Shown in pieces: positions 17,568 through 25,090 of a DNA stretch of 64,000 bases. Numbering within the stretch: position 1 is the first letter of the stretch; every line of letters starts with the position of its first letter. Source of the stretch: Nitrospirota bacterium (GTDB lineage Bacteria > Nitrospirota > Thermodesulfovibrionia > Thermodesulfovibrionales > UBA1546). The stretch covers positions 115,067 through 179,066 of the forward strand of contig WPIF01000001.1 of the NCBI GenBank assembly GCA_009773185.1. The letters are read 5' to 3'. Under the pieces are notes generated by a model. That model was given only the letters and a program-made list of their open reading frames with translations. It ran no database searches and was not told the DNA's origin. The position numbers and the translations under genes are program-made.

Positions 17568-17892
17568 ATCCTCTCCTCCGTCCTATTCTATTAAAACAGG
17601 AGATTGCCATTGAGCGGCTTATTTGCCCGATAGCTATCGGGCAAATCCTCAGAGCGAAGCGAGAATGAGCGAAATGATGATCTCCTGTTTCTCTCTCCCC
17701 TCCTCCGACAAAATTCACAATCTCAATCCTATCCCCGTCTTTAAGCACATAACTCTCATATTCAGCCTTTTTGATAATAGCGAGATTCACCTCAACAGCA
17801 ACCCTGCCAGGTTCAATCTTAAGCTCCTCAAGAAGCTCCTTGACTGTGCCTGCATTCGAATCAATATTATCTCCGTTTATTATCAGCCTCAT
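17557..17892 (-). CDS. thiS: ThiS sulfur carrier with an abnormal 46-residue C-terminal tail
   Basis: Residues 1-65 are an ordinary ThiS of beta-grasp fold, [10 protein letters not shown] to IVNFVGGG. ThiS must end in Gly-Gly so that ThiF can adenylate the terminal carboxylate and sulfur can be loaded. Here the frame runs on for 46 residues (ERETGDHHF, ending GRRRGYGR) encoded by repeat copy D and the thiG ribosome site. I take ATG 17892, directly after the T-run of the riboswitch terminator; upstream TTG and ATG codons lie inside that terminator. Either the tail is cut off by a protease, or the gene is disabled and another carrier serves. Confidence 0.88.
   Translation of the reverse strand: MRLIINGDNIDSNAGTVKELLEELKIEPGRVAVEVNLAIIKKAEYESYVLKDGDRIEIVNFVGGGERETGDHHFAHSRFALRICPIAIGQISRSMAISCFNRIGRRRGYGR
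17594..17690 (+). repeat. long palindromic element, copy D (inside the thiS frame)
   Basis: Shortest full copy. Arms AAACAGGAGAT and ATCTCCTGTTT, core GAGCGG, a perfect palindrome around ATTTGCCCGATAGC at 17621-17646, CTC, a GCGAAGC hairpin, GAGAATGAGCG. It replaces the stop codon region of thiS and is translated. Confidence 0.85.
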
Positions 17893-17928
17893 AAAAATAA
17901 AAAACCGCATCCCTGACAAAGGATACGG
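17893..17928 (-). terminator. rho-independent terminator of the TPP riboswitch
   Basis: Minus strand CCGTATCC pairs with GGATGCGG (one G.T) around an 8-base loop and is followed by a T-rich run ending right at the thiS ATG. Its 5' arm is also complementary to GATACGG in the aptamer (17976-17982), giving a visible antiterminator. Confidence 0.8.
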
Positions 17929-17950
17929 CCTGCCTTCTCTACGAGTCGTA

Positions 17951-18046
17951 GACCCAATCCCTACGCCGGCATTATCCGTATCAGGTTCAAGGGGTCACTT
18001 CCTCAAAAACGGAAGACTCTCAGGCTTTCGCCTCCCCCAAGGGTTG
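17951..18046 (-). promoter_or_regulatory. TPP (THI-box) riboswitch aptamer
   Basis: The minus strand has the conserved segments GCCTGAGA (pyrimidine sensor), ACCCCTTGAACCTGAT and GGATAATGCCGGCGTAGGGA of the thiamine pyrophosphate aptamer, with P1 ACCC/GGGT and P2 GGGG/CCCC. When TPP is bound, GATACGG is held in the aptamer and the terminator can form. Without TPP it can pair with CCGTATC and let transcription enter thiS-thiG-thiE-thiC. Confidence 0.95.
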
Positions 18047-18094
18047 ATTTAAGTATAGAGGAGATTTTAAAGGAATGTCAATTAATTCATACTG

Positions 18095-18481
18095 TTACTT
18101 ATGCAGGTTTCTCAATACCTCTGCAAAACCAGGTTTGTCCATTTTCCCGGATGCAATGGAGAGCATAGCTTTGTATAATTTGCCTTCAGCGTCTGCTATG
18201 CTTATTCCATTCAGTTCAAGAAACACAAGGGCAGTAGCCAAAGCAGTCCTTTTATTGCCGTCAATGAACGGATGATTTTGGCTGATATGAAAAGCATAGG
18301 CTGCTGCCATCTCGTAAACATCTGAGTGCAGAAAATCGCCAGAGAAAGATGCATACGGCATAGCAACCGCTGAACTCAAGAGATTTATATCCCTGATACC
18401 TGAGCTTCCGCCGTATCTGCTTATCTGGTCAGCATGTATTTCTGTTACCTCTGCGAGGGTTAAGAAGATAAGCTCTTTCAT
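18095..18481 (-). CDS. Doc-type Fic toxin
   Basis: A 128-residue death-on-curing family protein. The Fic motif is seen as HPFIDGNKRTA (HxFx(D/N)GNK), near residue 70. Doc transfers phosphate to EF-Tu and halts translation. It lies three bases downstream of the AbrB-type antitoxin gene on the same strand. The N-terminus FLTLAEVTEIHADQISRYGG matches Doc. There is no Fic-inhibiting helix of its own, so control must come from the partner. Confidence 0.9.
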   Translation of the reverse strand: MKELIFLTLAEVTEIHADQISRYGGSSGIRDINLLSSAVAMPYASFSGDFLHSDVYEMAAAYAFHISQNHPFIDGNKRTALATALVFLELNGISIADAEGKLYKAMLSIASGKMDKPGFAEVLRNLHK

Positions 18482-18484
18482 TGA

Positions 18485-18712
18485 CTATTTAGCAAGCTTC
18501 TTAAGCGTTTCTCCATGAACTTTGTTAACTTTCTCAAGTGCAGCCCTGAATTTTTTTTCTCTTGAACCATCTTTTACAGGCGACACAATCAAGTTTCTGC
18601 CGTCCGTCGTAATCTCAAGAGGTGTTTTCATGTCCACATTTAAAATATCAAGTATAGGCTTGTCTATTATCAGCGCAGCGCTATTGCCGTGAGCAACTAA
18701 TTTTTTAATCAT
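18485..18712 (-). CDS. AbrB/MazE-like antitoxin
   Basis: The product of 75 residues begins MIKKLVAHGNSAALIIDKPIL, a swapped-hairpin AbrB DNA-binding fold, followed by a basic, probably disordered toxin-binding tail (SREKKFRAALEKV). I use ATG 18712 because GGAGGG stands seven bases before it; an upstream in-frame start adds 15 unlikely residues. As the first gene of the pair it should neutralise Doc and repress the operon. Confidence 0.85.
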   Translation of the reverse strand: MIKKLVAHGNSAALIIDKPILDILNVDMKTPLEITTDGRNLIVSPVKDGSREKKFRAALEKVNKVHGETLKKLAK

Positions 18713-18810
18713 ATTATTCCCTCCTATAATCTTATCGTATATACATTGTATCACCATATATTAATTTGCGTCAAGGTATTTACCAAGCTTTTAATAAAAG
18801 CTAAATAAAA

Positions 18811-18882
18811 GGCGGGGCATAGTGTTCAAGTGGCTTATTTTGCCGACTTATAAAATATTTATCTTATGCGCTAAACACCCTG
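18811..18882 (+). repeat. degenerate copy E of the long palindromic element
   Basis: The left half GGGGCATAGTGTT, then AAGTGGCTTATTTTGCCGA, follows the consensus. The GNA hairpin is missing. A weaker right arm (AACACCCTGCCCC) lies within the last codons of larB, which appear to be supplied by the element. Confidence 0.6.
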
Positions 18883-19582
18883 CCCCAAAACCATTATCAA
18901 TATTCATCACGGCAATGCCGGGAACGCATGAATTTAACATCGCAAAAAGCGCGGTTAATCCTCCGAGGCTTGTACCGTAGCCAACAGAAGTCGGAACAGC
19001 AATGATCGGTTTGTCTGTTAATCCGCCGACAACTGACGGAAGCGCGCCTTCCATTCCTGCAACAACAATTATGACCTTTGCAGAAGAAAGAGATTTTTTG
19101 TTATCCATGAGCCTGTGAAGCCCTGCAACGCCGACATCATAAACAGTTTCAACCTTGCTCCCAAGAAATGATGCTGTGACAGAGGCTTCCTCTGCAACAG
19201 GGATATCAGAGGTGCCTGCTGTAAGCACAAGGACACTGCCGCTTTTCTTTTTCTCTCCGCCAATTGATATCATTCCTGAAGCCGGATGAAACACAGCACC
19301 TTTAATCTTTAGTACGCCATAAATTTTCTTTGTTGCCCTGGTAATCAAAAAGCTTTTACTCTTTTTGTACATTGCCCTTGCAATGCCTGTCACCTGTGCC
19401 TCAGTCTTTCCGGAAGCATAGATTACTTCAGGGACTCCTTGCCGGAGATGCCTGTGATGGTCAACCTTAGCAAATGCAATGTCTTCATAAGGGAGGTGTT
19501 TTAGTTGCCTGATTGCATCCTCGGCAGAAAGCTTGCCGCTTCTGACTGCATCCAGAATATTTTTTATCTTTTTCTTGTCCAT
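18848..19582 (-). CDS. larB: nickel pincer cofactor biosynthesis protein LarB
   Basis: A 244-residue protein. The C-terminal part is a PurE-like carboxylase domain (VLTAGTSDIPVAEEA, YDVGVAGLHRLM, VIIVVAGMEGALPSVVGGL, VPTSVGYGTSLGGLTAL), preceded by DHHRHLRQGVPEVIYASGKT, typical of LarB. LarB carboxylates and hydrolyses nicotinic acid adenine dinucleotide as the first step to the nickel-pincer nucleotide. No larC or larE is seen nearby. The last nine codons coincide with repeat copy E. Confidence 0.93.
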   Translation of the reverse strand: MDKKKIKNILDAVRSGKLSAEDAIRQLKHLPYEDIAFAKVDHHRHLRQGVPEVIYASGKTEAQVTGIARAMYKKSKSFLITRATKKIYGVLKIKGAVFHPASGMISIGGEKKKSGSVLVLTAGTSDIPVAEEASVTASFLGSKVETVYDVGVAGLHRLMDNKKSLSSAKVIIVVAGMEGALPSVVGGLTDKPIIAVPTSVGYGTSLGGLTALFAMLNSCVPGIAVMNIDNGFGAGCLAHKINIL

Positions 19583-19684
19583 AATTATTACTGTTTCATA
19601 ATAGCATTGATTACAGGCAATTTCATTATTAAAATTTACAGTTCATCCAATTAAATATGGCGCAACATCCATGCTCAGATTAAA

Positions 19685-21106
19685 TCATAAAGGCTTGTCA
19701 TCTGAAACCCTGCGCAACCCATGCAAATATCCGGAGGTATAAGGGCTTTCGGCATGACTGACTGAAAACAGCAATAATGATTCATCCTTTGCCTGAACTG
19801 CAAATTTTCTGCCCACCAGTTTCACACCAGCCAAATCCAGCCTGCTGTCTGAGGTCTCAATAGCTACATCTGCCTCGATATACACATTAGTAAGGTCGAG
19901 TTCAGAATTGATAACCCTGAGCGAGACGTCATTGCTCCTAATCAGGCTGTTTTCAATCATGACCTCTGAGCCTGATATACTTATCATACTGGCCGTCACA
20001 TCAACAATTCTTACATGCTGGCAATTTACTATCTCTATATTCTCATAGAAGCCATTGAACATTATCCCATCCTGATTATTGCAGCGGCCCAGCTTGCCGG
20101 TGATAACAGGTTGTTGTTGTACATGTATCGCTGAACGTTTCGGTACCGGATTGGAAGAGAGAGCCTTAAGTACAATCTGGTTAAATTTCTCTTTCTGTTC
20201 AAGCATAGGGACATGTCCGCTCTCCTGTATAATCTCTAATTGGGCATTGGCTAATTGGGCAGCCAGAACCTTTCCTGTCCTGAGCGGAGCAACGGTATCT
20301 TTGTCACCCCACAATATAAAAGCAGGAATGGTGACACGTCCAAGAACCTGGCTGTAGTCTTCCAACACCAGGGCAAGAGCAGCAATCTTTTTCGAATCAG
20401 AACCCAGTACCAATTTGCGGAAGGCAGGGCTATTAATCGCTGTCACTAACTCTATTGCCGGCTGCTGGAGTTCCAGATTATCGAACATTGATCGCAAAAA
20501 ATCATTCAGATCATGCACAGGTCTTATTGATAATCTGGCTAATAATCCGGAGCGCCACTGCCCAGACTTTATCTGCACCATGTATCCGGTAAGTACATTG
20601 CGATGCAGAACCCCAAACACGTCTACAAGGATAAGTTTCTGCAGGTCATTCGGATAGGCAGCAGCATAGCTCAATGCAACTGCTCCTCCCAATGAGTGGC
20701 CGATGAGTATAAATTTGCCCTTCACATATTGACTGGCTGCCCATTTTACAAATGCAGTGTAATTCGCAGGTGAGTACAATACGTTTTGTTTGGTGGAGCG
20801 GCCAAAGCCCGGAAGGTCAAACGCCACTACGTGGTATTGTTTGGCTAATTCAGGGATAAGATATCCCCAGTCATTTATTCCATCGTCACCTACACCGGGA
20901 ATCAGTACTACACTGTTCTCATGCTCCATCCCGGCCTCATATATGTAAACCCTGTCATTAAATACCGGTTCTGTGACCAAAAATTCGCGGCCGCCTTGCA
21001 GCTGCGGTGGAGAGATATGTATATTACTGCTGCAGGAATTTAACAGCAAAACACTGCAACACATAATTAAAAAAAACGTGATATTAACAGGCTGTTTCAG
21101 AATCAT
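19685..21106 (-). CDS. secreted lipoprotein alpha/beta hydrolase with C-terminal beta-helix-like domain
   Basis: The likely start is ATG 21106, giving a signal peptide with lipobox LLLNSC; the open frame extends further upstream. The hydrolase domain (about residues 45-310) has the nucleophile GHSLGGA, the acid in LWGDKDTVAP and the histidine in ESGHVPMLEQ. The last 120 residues (NGFYENIEIVNCQHVRIVDV and regular V/I-spaced strands) look like a parallel beta-helix. Substrate is unknown; the combination suggests an esterase anchored in the envelope. Confidence 0.82.
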   Translation of the reverse strand: MILKQPVNITFFLIMCCSVLLLNSCSSNIHISPPQLQGGREFLVTEPVFNDRVYIYEAGMEHENSVVLIPGVGDDGINDWGYLIPELAKQYHVVAFDLPGFGRSTKQNVLYSPANYTAFVKWAASQYVKGKFILIGHSLGGAVALSYAAAYPNDLQKLILVDVFGVLHRNVLTGYMVQIKSGQWRSGLLARLSIRPVHDLNDFLRSMFDNLELQQPAIELVTAINSPAFRKLVLGSDSKKIAALALVLEDYSQVLGRVTIPAFILWGDKDTVAPLRTGKVLAAQLANAQLEIIQESGHVPMLEQKEKFNQIVLKALSSNPVPKRSAIHVQQQPVITGKLGRCNNQDGIMFNGFYENIEIVNCQHVRIVDVTASMISISGSEVMIENSLIRSNDVSLRVINSELDLTNVYIEADVAIETSDSRLDLAGVKLVGRKFAVQAKDESLLLFSVSHAESPYTSGYLHGLRRVSDDKPL

Positions 21107-21190
21107 ACATTTAATTGTTTGGCAGGCTGAATTGTTTAATAATATCCGGAAACACTTAATCAATTAAATTCAAGGCTTTTTAACATCGAG

Positions 21191-22186
21191 TTATCCGTAA
21201 AACTCAGCCTTCAAGGTCCGGTTCATTAAATCGTTAACAGCAGCTGCAGGGTCTTTATCTTTATAGAGGACCTGATAAACCTGTTCAATTATCGGCATCT
21301 CAATATTATATTTTTTAGAGAGCCCATAAGCTGATTCTGCAGTTGCTACCCCTTCTGCAACCGTTTTTGTCTGTGAGAGTATATCTGTCAGTTTCATCCC
21401 CTGAGCGAGTTTCGTGCCGAGCGTATAATTTCTTGACAAAGGGCCGGTGCATGTTAATACCAGATCCCCCAGGCCGCTCAACCCTGAAAAAGTTTCTTTT
21501 TTTGCTCCCAGGGCAGAACCCAGCCGTCTCATTTCTGCAAGCCCTCTTGTTATTAGGGCTGCCCGCGCATTATGCCCGAGCCCCAGGCCGTCTGATATTC
21601 CCGATGCAATGGCCATCACATTTTTTAAGGCCCCGCCGATTTCAACCCCGAGCATGTCATCATGAGTGTAAACCCTGAAATGGTTATTATTAAAAACCTC
21701 CTGAAGCAGCAAACCTGTTTCCTTATCCTCTGTTGCAAGAGTTACTGCAGTGGGCATTTTCTTAATCACCTCTTTTGCAAAACTCGGGCCTGAGAGTACT
21801 GCAACAGTATGGCCTGAAATCTCTTTCAATACAGAAGAAACCGTCATAAGCGTTCCTCTTTCTATGCCCTTTGCCGCACTGATAATAACTGCCTCGGCCG
21901 GCATATAAGCAAACGCTTCCTTGAATATAGACCTGGTATGCTGTGAAGGCACAACATTTAACACATAACGTGCCTTGGCTACAGCCTCATCCATCCGATG
22001 AGTAACCCTTATATTTTCGGGGAGGCTTATATCAGGAAGGTATAAACTGTTTATCCTTGTGTTTTTTATCTCTTCAGCAAGGGATTCCTCATATACCCAC
22101 AAAGAGATATCAAAATCTTTTGCAGACAGCAGATATGCCAGGGTTGTCCCCCAGCTTCCGGCGCCTATAACAGTAATATAGCCCAT
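21191..22186 (-). CDS. gpsA: glycerol-3-phosphate dehydrogenase [NAD(P)+]
   Basis: A 331-residue enzyme reducing dihydroxyacetone phosphate to sn-glycerol-3-phosphate for phospholipids. GAGSWGTTLAYLL is the cofactor loop, SAAKGIE and GPSFAKEV surround the active site, and GGALKNVMAIASGISDGLGLG holds the catalytic lysine. It ends the DUF177-rpmF-plsX-fabH-gpsA run. A short 7-bp repeat array separates it from fabH. Confidence 0.96.
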   Translation of the reverse strand: MGYITVIGAGSWGTTLAYLLSAKDFDISLWVYEESLAEEIKNTRINSLYLPDISLPENIRVTHRMDEAVAKARYVLNVVPSQHTRSIFKEAFAYMPAEAVIISAAKGIERGTLMTVSSVLKEISGHTVAVLSGPSFAKEVIKKMPTAVTLATEDKETGLLLQEVFNNNHFRVYTHDDMLGVEIGGALKNVMAIASGISDGLGLGHNARAALITRGLAEMRRLGSALGAKKETFSGLSGLGDLVLTCTGPLSRNYTLGTKLAQGMKLTDILSQTKTVAEGVATAESAYGLSKKYNIEMPIIEQVYQVLYKDKDPAAAVNDLMNRTLKAEFYG

Positions 22187-22196
22187 ATTACTTCAT

Positions 22197-22217
22197 AGCT
22201 GACAGCTGACAGCTAAA
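22197..22217. repeat. 7-bp AGCTGAC array between fabH and gpsA
   Basis: AGCTGAC occurs twice followed by AGCTAAA, exact 7-base steps. Related units (GCTGACA, CCTGACA) form the in-frame array at 62193. Confidence 0.65.
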
Positions 22218-22219
22218 AA

Positions 22220-23200
22220 TCACCACTTTATCAGTACGGATGCCCATGTCAGCCCGCCCCCAAATGCCTCAAGAAGCACATAGTCTCCATCCCTTACCCG
22301 GCCCTGCCTCACAGCCTCATCAAGGGCAATCGGGATAGAGGCCGCAGAGGTATTTCCATACTTGTCAATATTCACCATGACCTTTTCTATCGGCATATCC
22401 AGGCGCTCGGCAGTCGCCTGAATAATCCTGAGATTAGCCTGATGAGGTATAAGCATAGAAAGCTGCGATATCTTCAGTTTATTCTCAGCAAGGGTCTCCC
22501 TCACAAGGCCCTCGAGTGTACGCACTGCAATCTTAAATGTTTCATTGCCCTTCATCTTGATGCAATGCATCTTTTTTTTAACCGTATCCTTGGAAGCAGG
22601 ATTTCTTGACCCTCCTCCTGGCATATGCAGCAATTCCCACATACTGCCATCGGACCTGAGATGAGTTGAGATTATTCCCCTGTCTTCGTTTGTAGCTTCA
22701 AGTATTGCAGCGCCGGCCCCGTCGCCAAAAAGCACACATGTTGACCTGTCCTCCCAATCGGTAATCCTGGAAAGAAGCTCTGAGCCGATAAGAAGTATCC
22801 TTTTATAAGTGCCGCTTTTTATAAAGCCGTTTGCTATGGAAAGCCCGTATAAAAACCCTGAACATGCCGCATTTATATCAAAGGCAGCGGCCTTCTTCAG
22901 GCCAAGCTTCTGCTGAAGGTGACACGCAGTTGCCGGAAAAGGCATATCCCCGGTAACTGTCGCAACAATTATAAGCTCAATGTCCTTTGGCTTAATATCA
23001 GTTTTCTTAAAGGCAGCCTTTGCCGCCTCATACGCAAGATCTGAAGCAGCCTCTTTTTCAGCTGCTATCCTCCGCTCCCTTATCCCTGTCCTTTCCCTGA
23101 TCCATTCATCGGTGGTATCAACCATCTTTTCAAGATCAAAGTTGGTAAGCACGCGTTCAGGGACATAAGACCCTGTAGCAGCAATCCTAGCCCTTAGCAA
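22220..23200 (-). CDS. fabH: beta-ketoacyl-ACP synthase III
   Basis: A 326-residue condensing enzyme starting fatty acid synthesis from acetyl-CoA and malonyl-ACP. The triad is visible: Cys in DINAACSGFLYGL, His in IPHQANLRI and Asn in KYGNTSAASIP. GERRIA-type RERTGIRERRIA marks the N-terminus. It overlaps plsX by 14 bases and is co-transcribed with it, the usual arrangement. Confidence 0.96.
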   Translation of the reverse strand: MLRARIAATGSYVPERVLTNFDLEKMVDTTDEWIRERTGIRERRIAAEKEAASDLAYEAAKAAFKKTDIKPKDIELIIVATVTGDMPFPATACHLQQKLGLKKAAAFDINAACSGFLYGLSIANGFIKSGTYKRILLIGSELLSRITDWEDRSTCVLFGDGAGAAILEATNEDRGIISTHLRSDGSMWELLHMPGGGSRNPASKDTVKKKMHCIKMKGNETFKIAVRTLEGLVRETLAENKLKISQLSMLIPHQANLRIIQATAERLDMPIEKVMVNIDKYGNTSAASIPIALDEAVRQGRVRDGDYVLLEAFGGGLTWASVLIKW

Positions 23201-24209
23201 ATACTTTCTCCTTTTCGTGAAATCCCATTATATCTTCCGAGATAATCTTATGCACCTTTTTTCTGGACAATTCTACCGCAACCCTGAGCGCATTTCTTAT
23301 CGCACGAGGGGAAGACCTGCCATGGCTTATAATACACGTCCCGTTTATCCCGAGAAGCGGAGCCCCCCCATATTCTGCATAGTCTGTTTTTTTCTTGAAA
23401 TTTCTCAAGGCAGGTTTCATAAGAAGATATCCCAGCTTGCCAGTTGCCTGGCCTTCTATCTCTCTTTTGAGCATCTTTATTATAACTTCTGCAAGACCTT
23501 CACTGGTCTTCAAAAGCACATTGCCTATAAACCCGTCACATACGACAACATCGGCCTCTCCTGAAAATACATCTTTCCCCTCTATATTGCCGGTAAAATT
23601 TATATTGGCCTCTTTTAGAAGCTTGAATGCCTCTCTGGTAAGCTCATTCCCTTTTGTATCTTCCTCTCCAATGCTGAGCAAAGCTACTTTTGGCTCCTGC
23701 CTGTGCAGAATGGTCCTGCAGTATGCGCTGCCCATTACTGCAAACTGGAGGAGGTTCTCCGGCTTGCAGTCTACATTTGCTCCTGCATCTATCAGGACAA
23801 ACAGGCCTTTAAGTGTCGGCATAATCGCTGCGATTGCGGGCCTGTCTACCCCCTTAGAGGTGCCAAGGACAAAAAGCGCAGTTGCCATCGCCACCCCTGA
23901 ATTGCCGGCGCTGACAACGGCATCGGCTTCCTTAAGCTTAACTGCGTCAACAGCACGCCTGATGGAAGAATCTTTTTTTTTCCTCAAGGCGCTGACAGGA
24001 GATTCATGCATCCCGATAATCTGGGACGTATGCCTGATATGAATGCAGTGGGATGGATACTTCTTGCCTTTAAGTTCTTTTTTAAGCTGGGATTCATCTC
24101 CGAAAAGTATGACTTCGAGATCATCGTATTCCCTTACAGTCTCGACAGCGCCGTCAACTGTTGCAGCCGGGGCGTAATCGCCGCCCATGGCGTCAAGGGC
24201 AATTTTCAT
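23187..24209 (-). CDS. plsX: phosphate acyltransferase
   Basis: A 340-residue enzyme making acyl-phosphate from acyl-ACP. MKIALDAMGGDYAPAATVDG is the classic N-terminus, with SAGNSGVAMA and GFIGNVLLKTSEGLAE further on. It sits between rpmF (4-base overlap) and fabH as in most bacteria. Confidence 0.96.
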   Translation of the reverse strand: MKIALDAMGGDYAPAATVDGAVETVREYDDLEVILFGDESQLKKELKGKKYPSHCIHIRHTSQIIGMHESPVSALRKKKDSSIRRAVDAVKLKEADAVVSAGNSGVAMATALFVLGTSKGVDRPAIAAIMPTLKGLFVLIDAGANVDCKPENLLQFAVMGSAYCRTILHRQEPKVALLSIGEEDTKGNELTREAFKLLKEANINFTGNIEGKDVFSGEADVVVCDGFIGNVLLKTSEGLAEVIIKMLKREIEGQATGKLGYLLMKPALRNFKKKTDYAEYGGAPLLGINGTCIISHGRSSPRAIRNALRVAVELSRKKVHKIISEDIMGFHEKEKVFAKG

Positions 24210-24394
24210 GCTTCTTTTTCGATTATCTCAAGAACCTTACGGCCGTTGTATGAACCACAACTTGGACATGCCCTGTGAGGCATCTTTAACTCTTTGCACT
24301 CAGGACATGAACTAATGTTAGGCATCTGCCCTTTCCAGTTCGCCCTGCGCGTATCCCTTCTGGTCCTGGTATGTCTGTGCGTTGGATTTGCCAT
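24206..24394 (-). CDS. rpmF: 50S ribosomal protein L32
   Basis: A 62-residue protein: MANPTHRHTRTRRDTRRANW, then the zinc ribbon CPECKELKMPHRACPSCG. Four cysteines in two CPxC pairs show the zinc-binding form. Located between the DUF177 gene and plsX as usual. Confidence 0.97.
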   Translation of the reverse strand: MANPTHRHTRTRRDTRRANWKGQMPNISSCPECKELKMPHRACPSCGSYNGRKVLEIIEKEA

Positions 24395-24396
24395 TT

Positions 24397-24903
24397 TTAC
24401 TCCCTTCTTAATAAATCTTTCAAAATTTCAAGCCTTGAATCCACTTCAGTCAAACTGCAATTGCACTTATTGATATTCAGGTCTGTCCCGCATTTCGGGC
24501 AAATACCCTTACACGCCTCGCTGCAGAGCAGCTTCATGGGCACATTTAAAACTATCTGCTCCTTTATTAACTCCAGCAGGTCAAATTCATCGCCTGCATA
24601 AAAATCCGTATCCAGTTCATCCTCTTTTACCTCATATTTGCCTTCCGGCTTCAGTTCTTCAAGAGGATGATACGTTACACCAACAGGCACGCATATTTCA
24701 TCTGTATAGCTTTTGAGGCACCTGCTGCATTCAAACTCTGCCTTTGCTGTTATTTCCCCCTGTATTATCAGTTCCTGCCCAACCTTCTTAACGCTGAGAT
24801 TTCCCTTCACAGGAGAGATTAATTTTACAGTACCTGCACTGAGCGCCTCATCAATCTCCAGTTCGAGGCCTTCATCCGGTATGTCTGAAATTACTATCTT
24901 CAT
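24397..24903 (-). CDS. DUF177 (YceD-like) protein
   Basis: The likely start ATG 24903 gives 168 residues, MKIVISDIPDEG; the open frame reaches 34 codons further upstream over a palindromic, non-coding-looking stretch. The core has FECSRCLKSY, DELDTDFYAGDEFDLLELIKEQIVLNVPMKLLC and the C-terminal metal-like motif CKGICPKCGTDLN. In many bacteria YceD is paired with L32 and affects 23S rRNA processing. That pairing holds here, two bases apart. Confidence 0.9.
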   Translation of the reverse strand: MKIVISDIPDEGLELEIDEALSAGTVKLISPVKGNLSVKKVGQELIIQGEITAKAEFECSRCLKSYTDEICVPVGVTYHPLEELKPEGKYEVKEDELDTDFYAGDEFDLLELIKEQIVLNVPMKLLCSEACKGICPKCGTDLNINKCNCSLTEVDSRLEILKDLLRRE

Positions 24904-25090
24904 TTTATCAAAGACTCGCCTTATCCGCTTGTGGTCCGCACTCAGGCAGATTCGCTCTCCCCGGCCAGCCGAACGAAGCGGCTGAGACGGAAAATACCAC
25001 AGCAAAAGTGTTTAATTATAAAGAATATTCTAAAAACATGTCAAGAAATCATGGCTGACGTTGAGGCTGCCTGTTACATACAATTAAAAA

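Noticed and set aside
24904..25005. N-terminal extension of the DUF177 protein
   Set aside because: The stretch is palindromic (CAGCCG/CGGCTG near 24966) and the family starts at MKIVISDIP.
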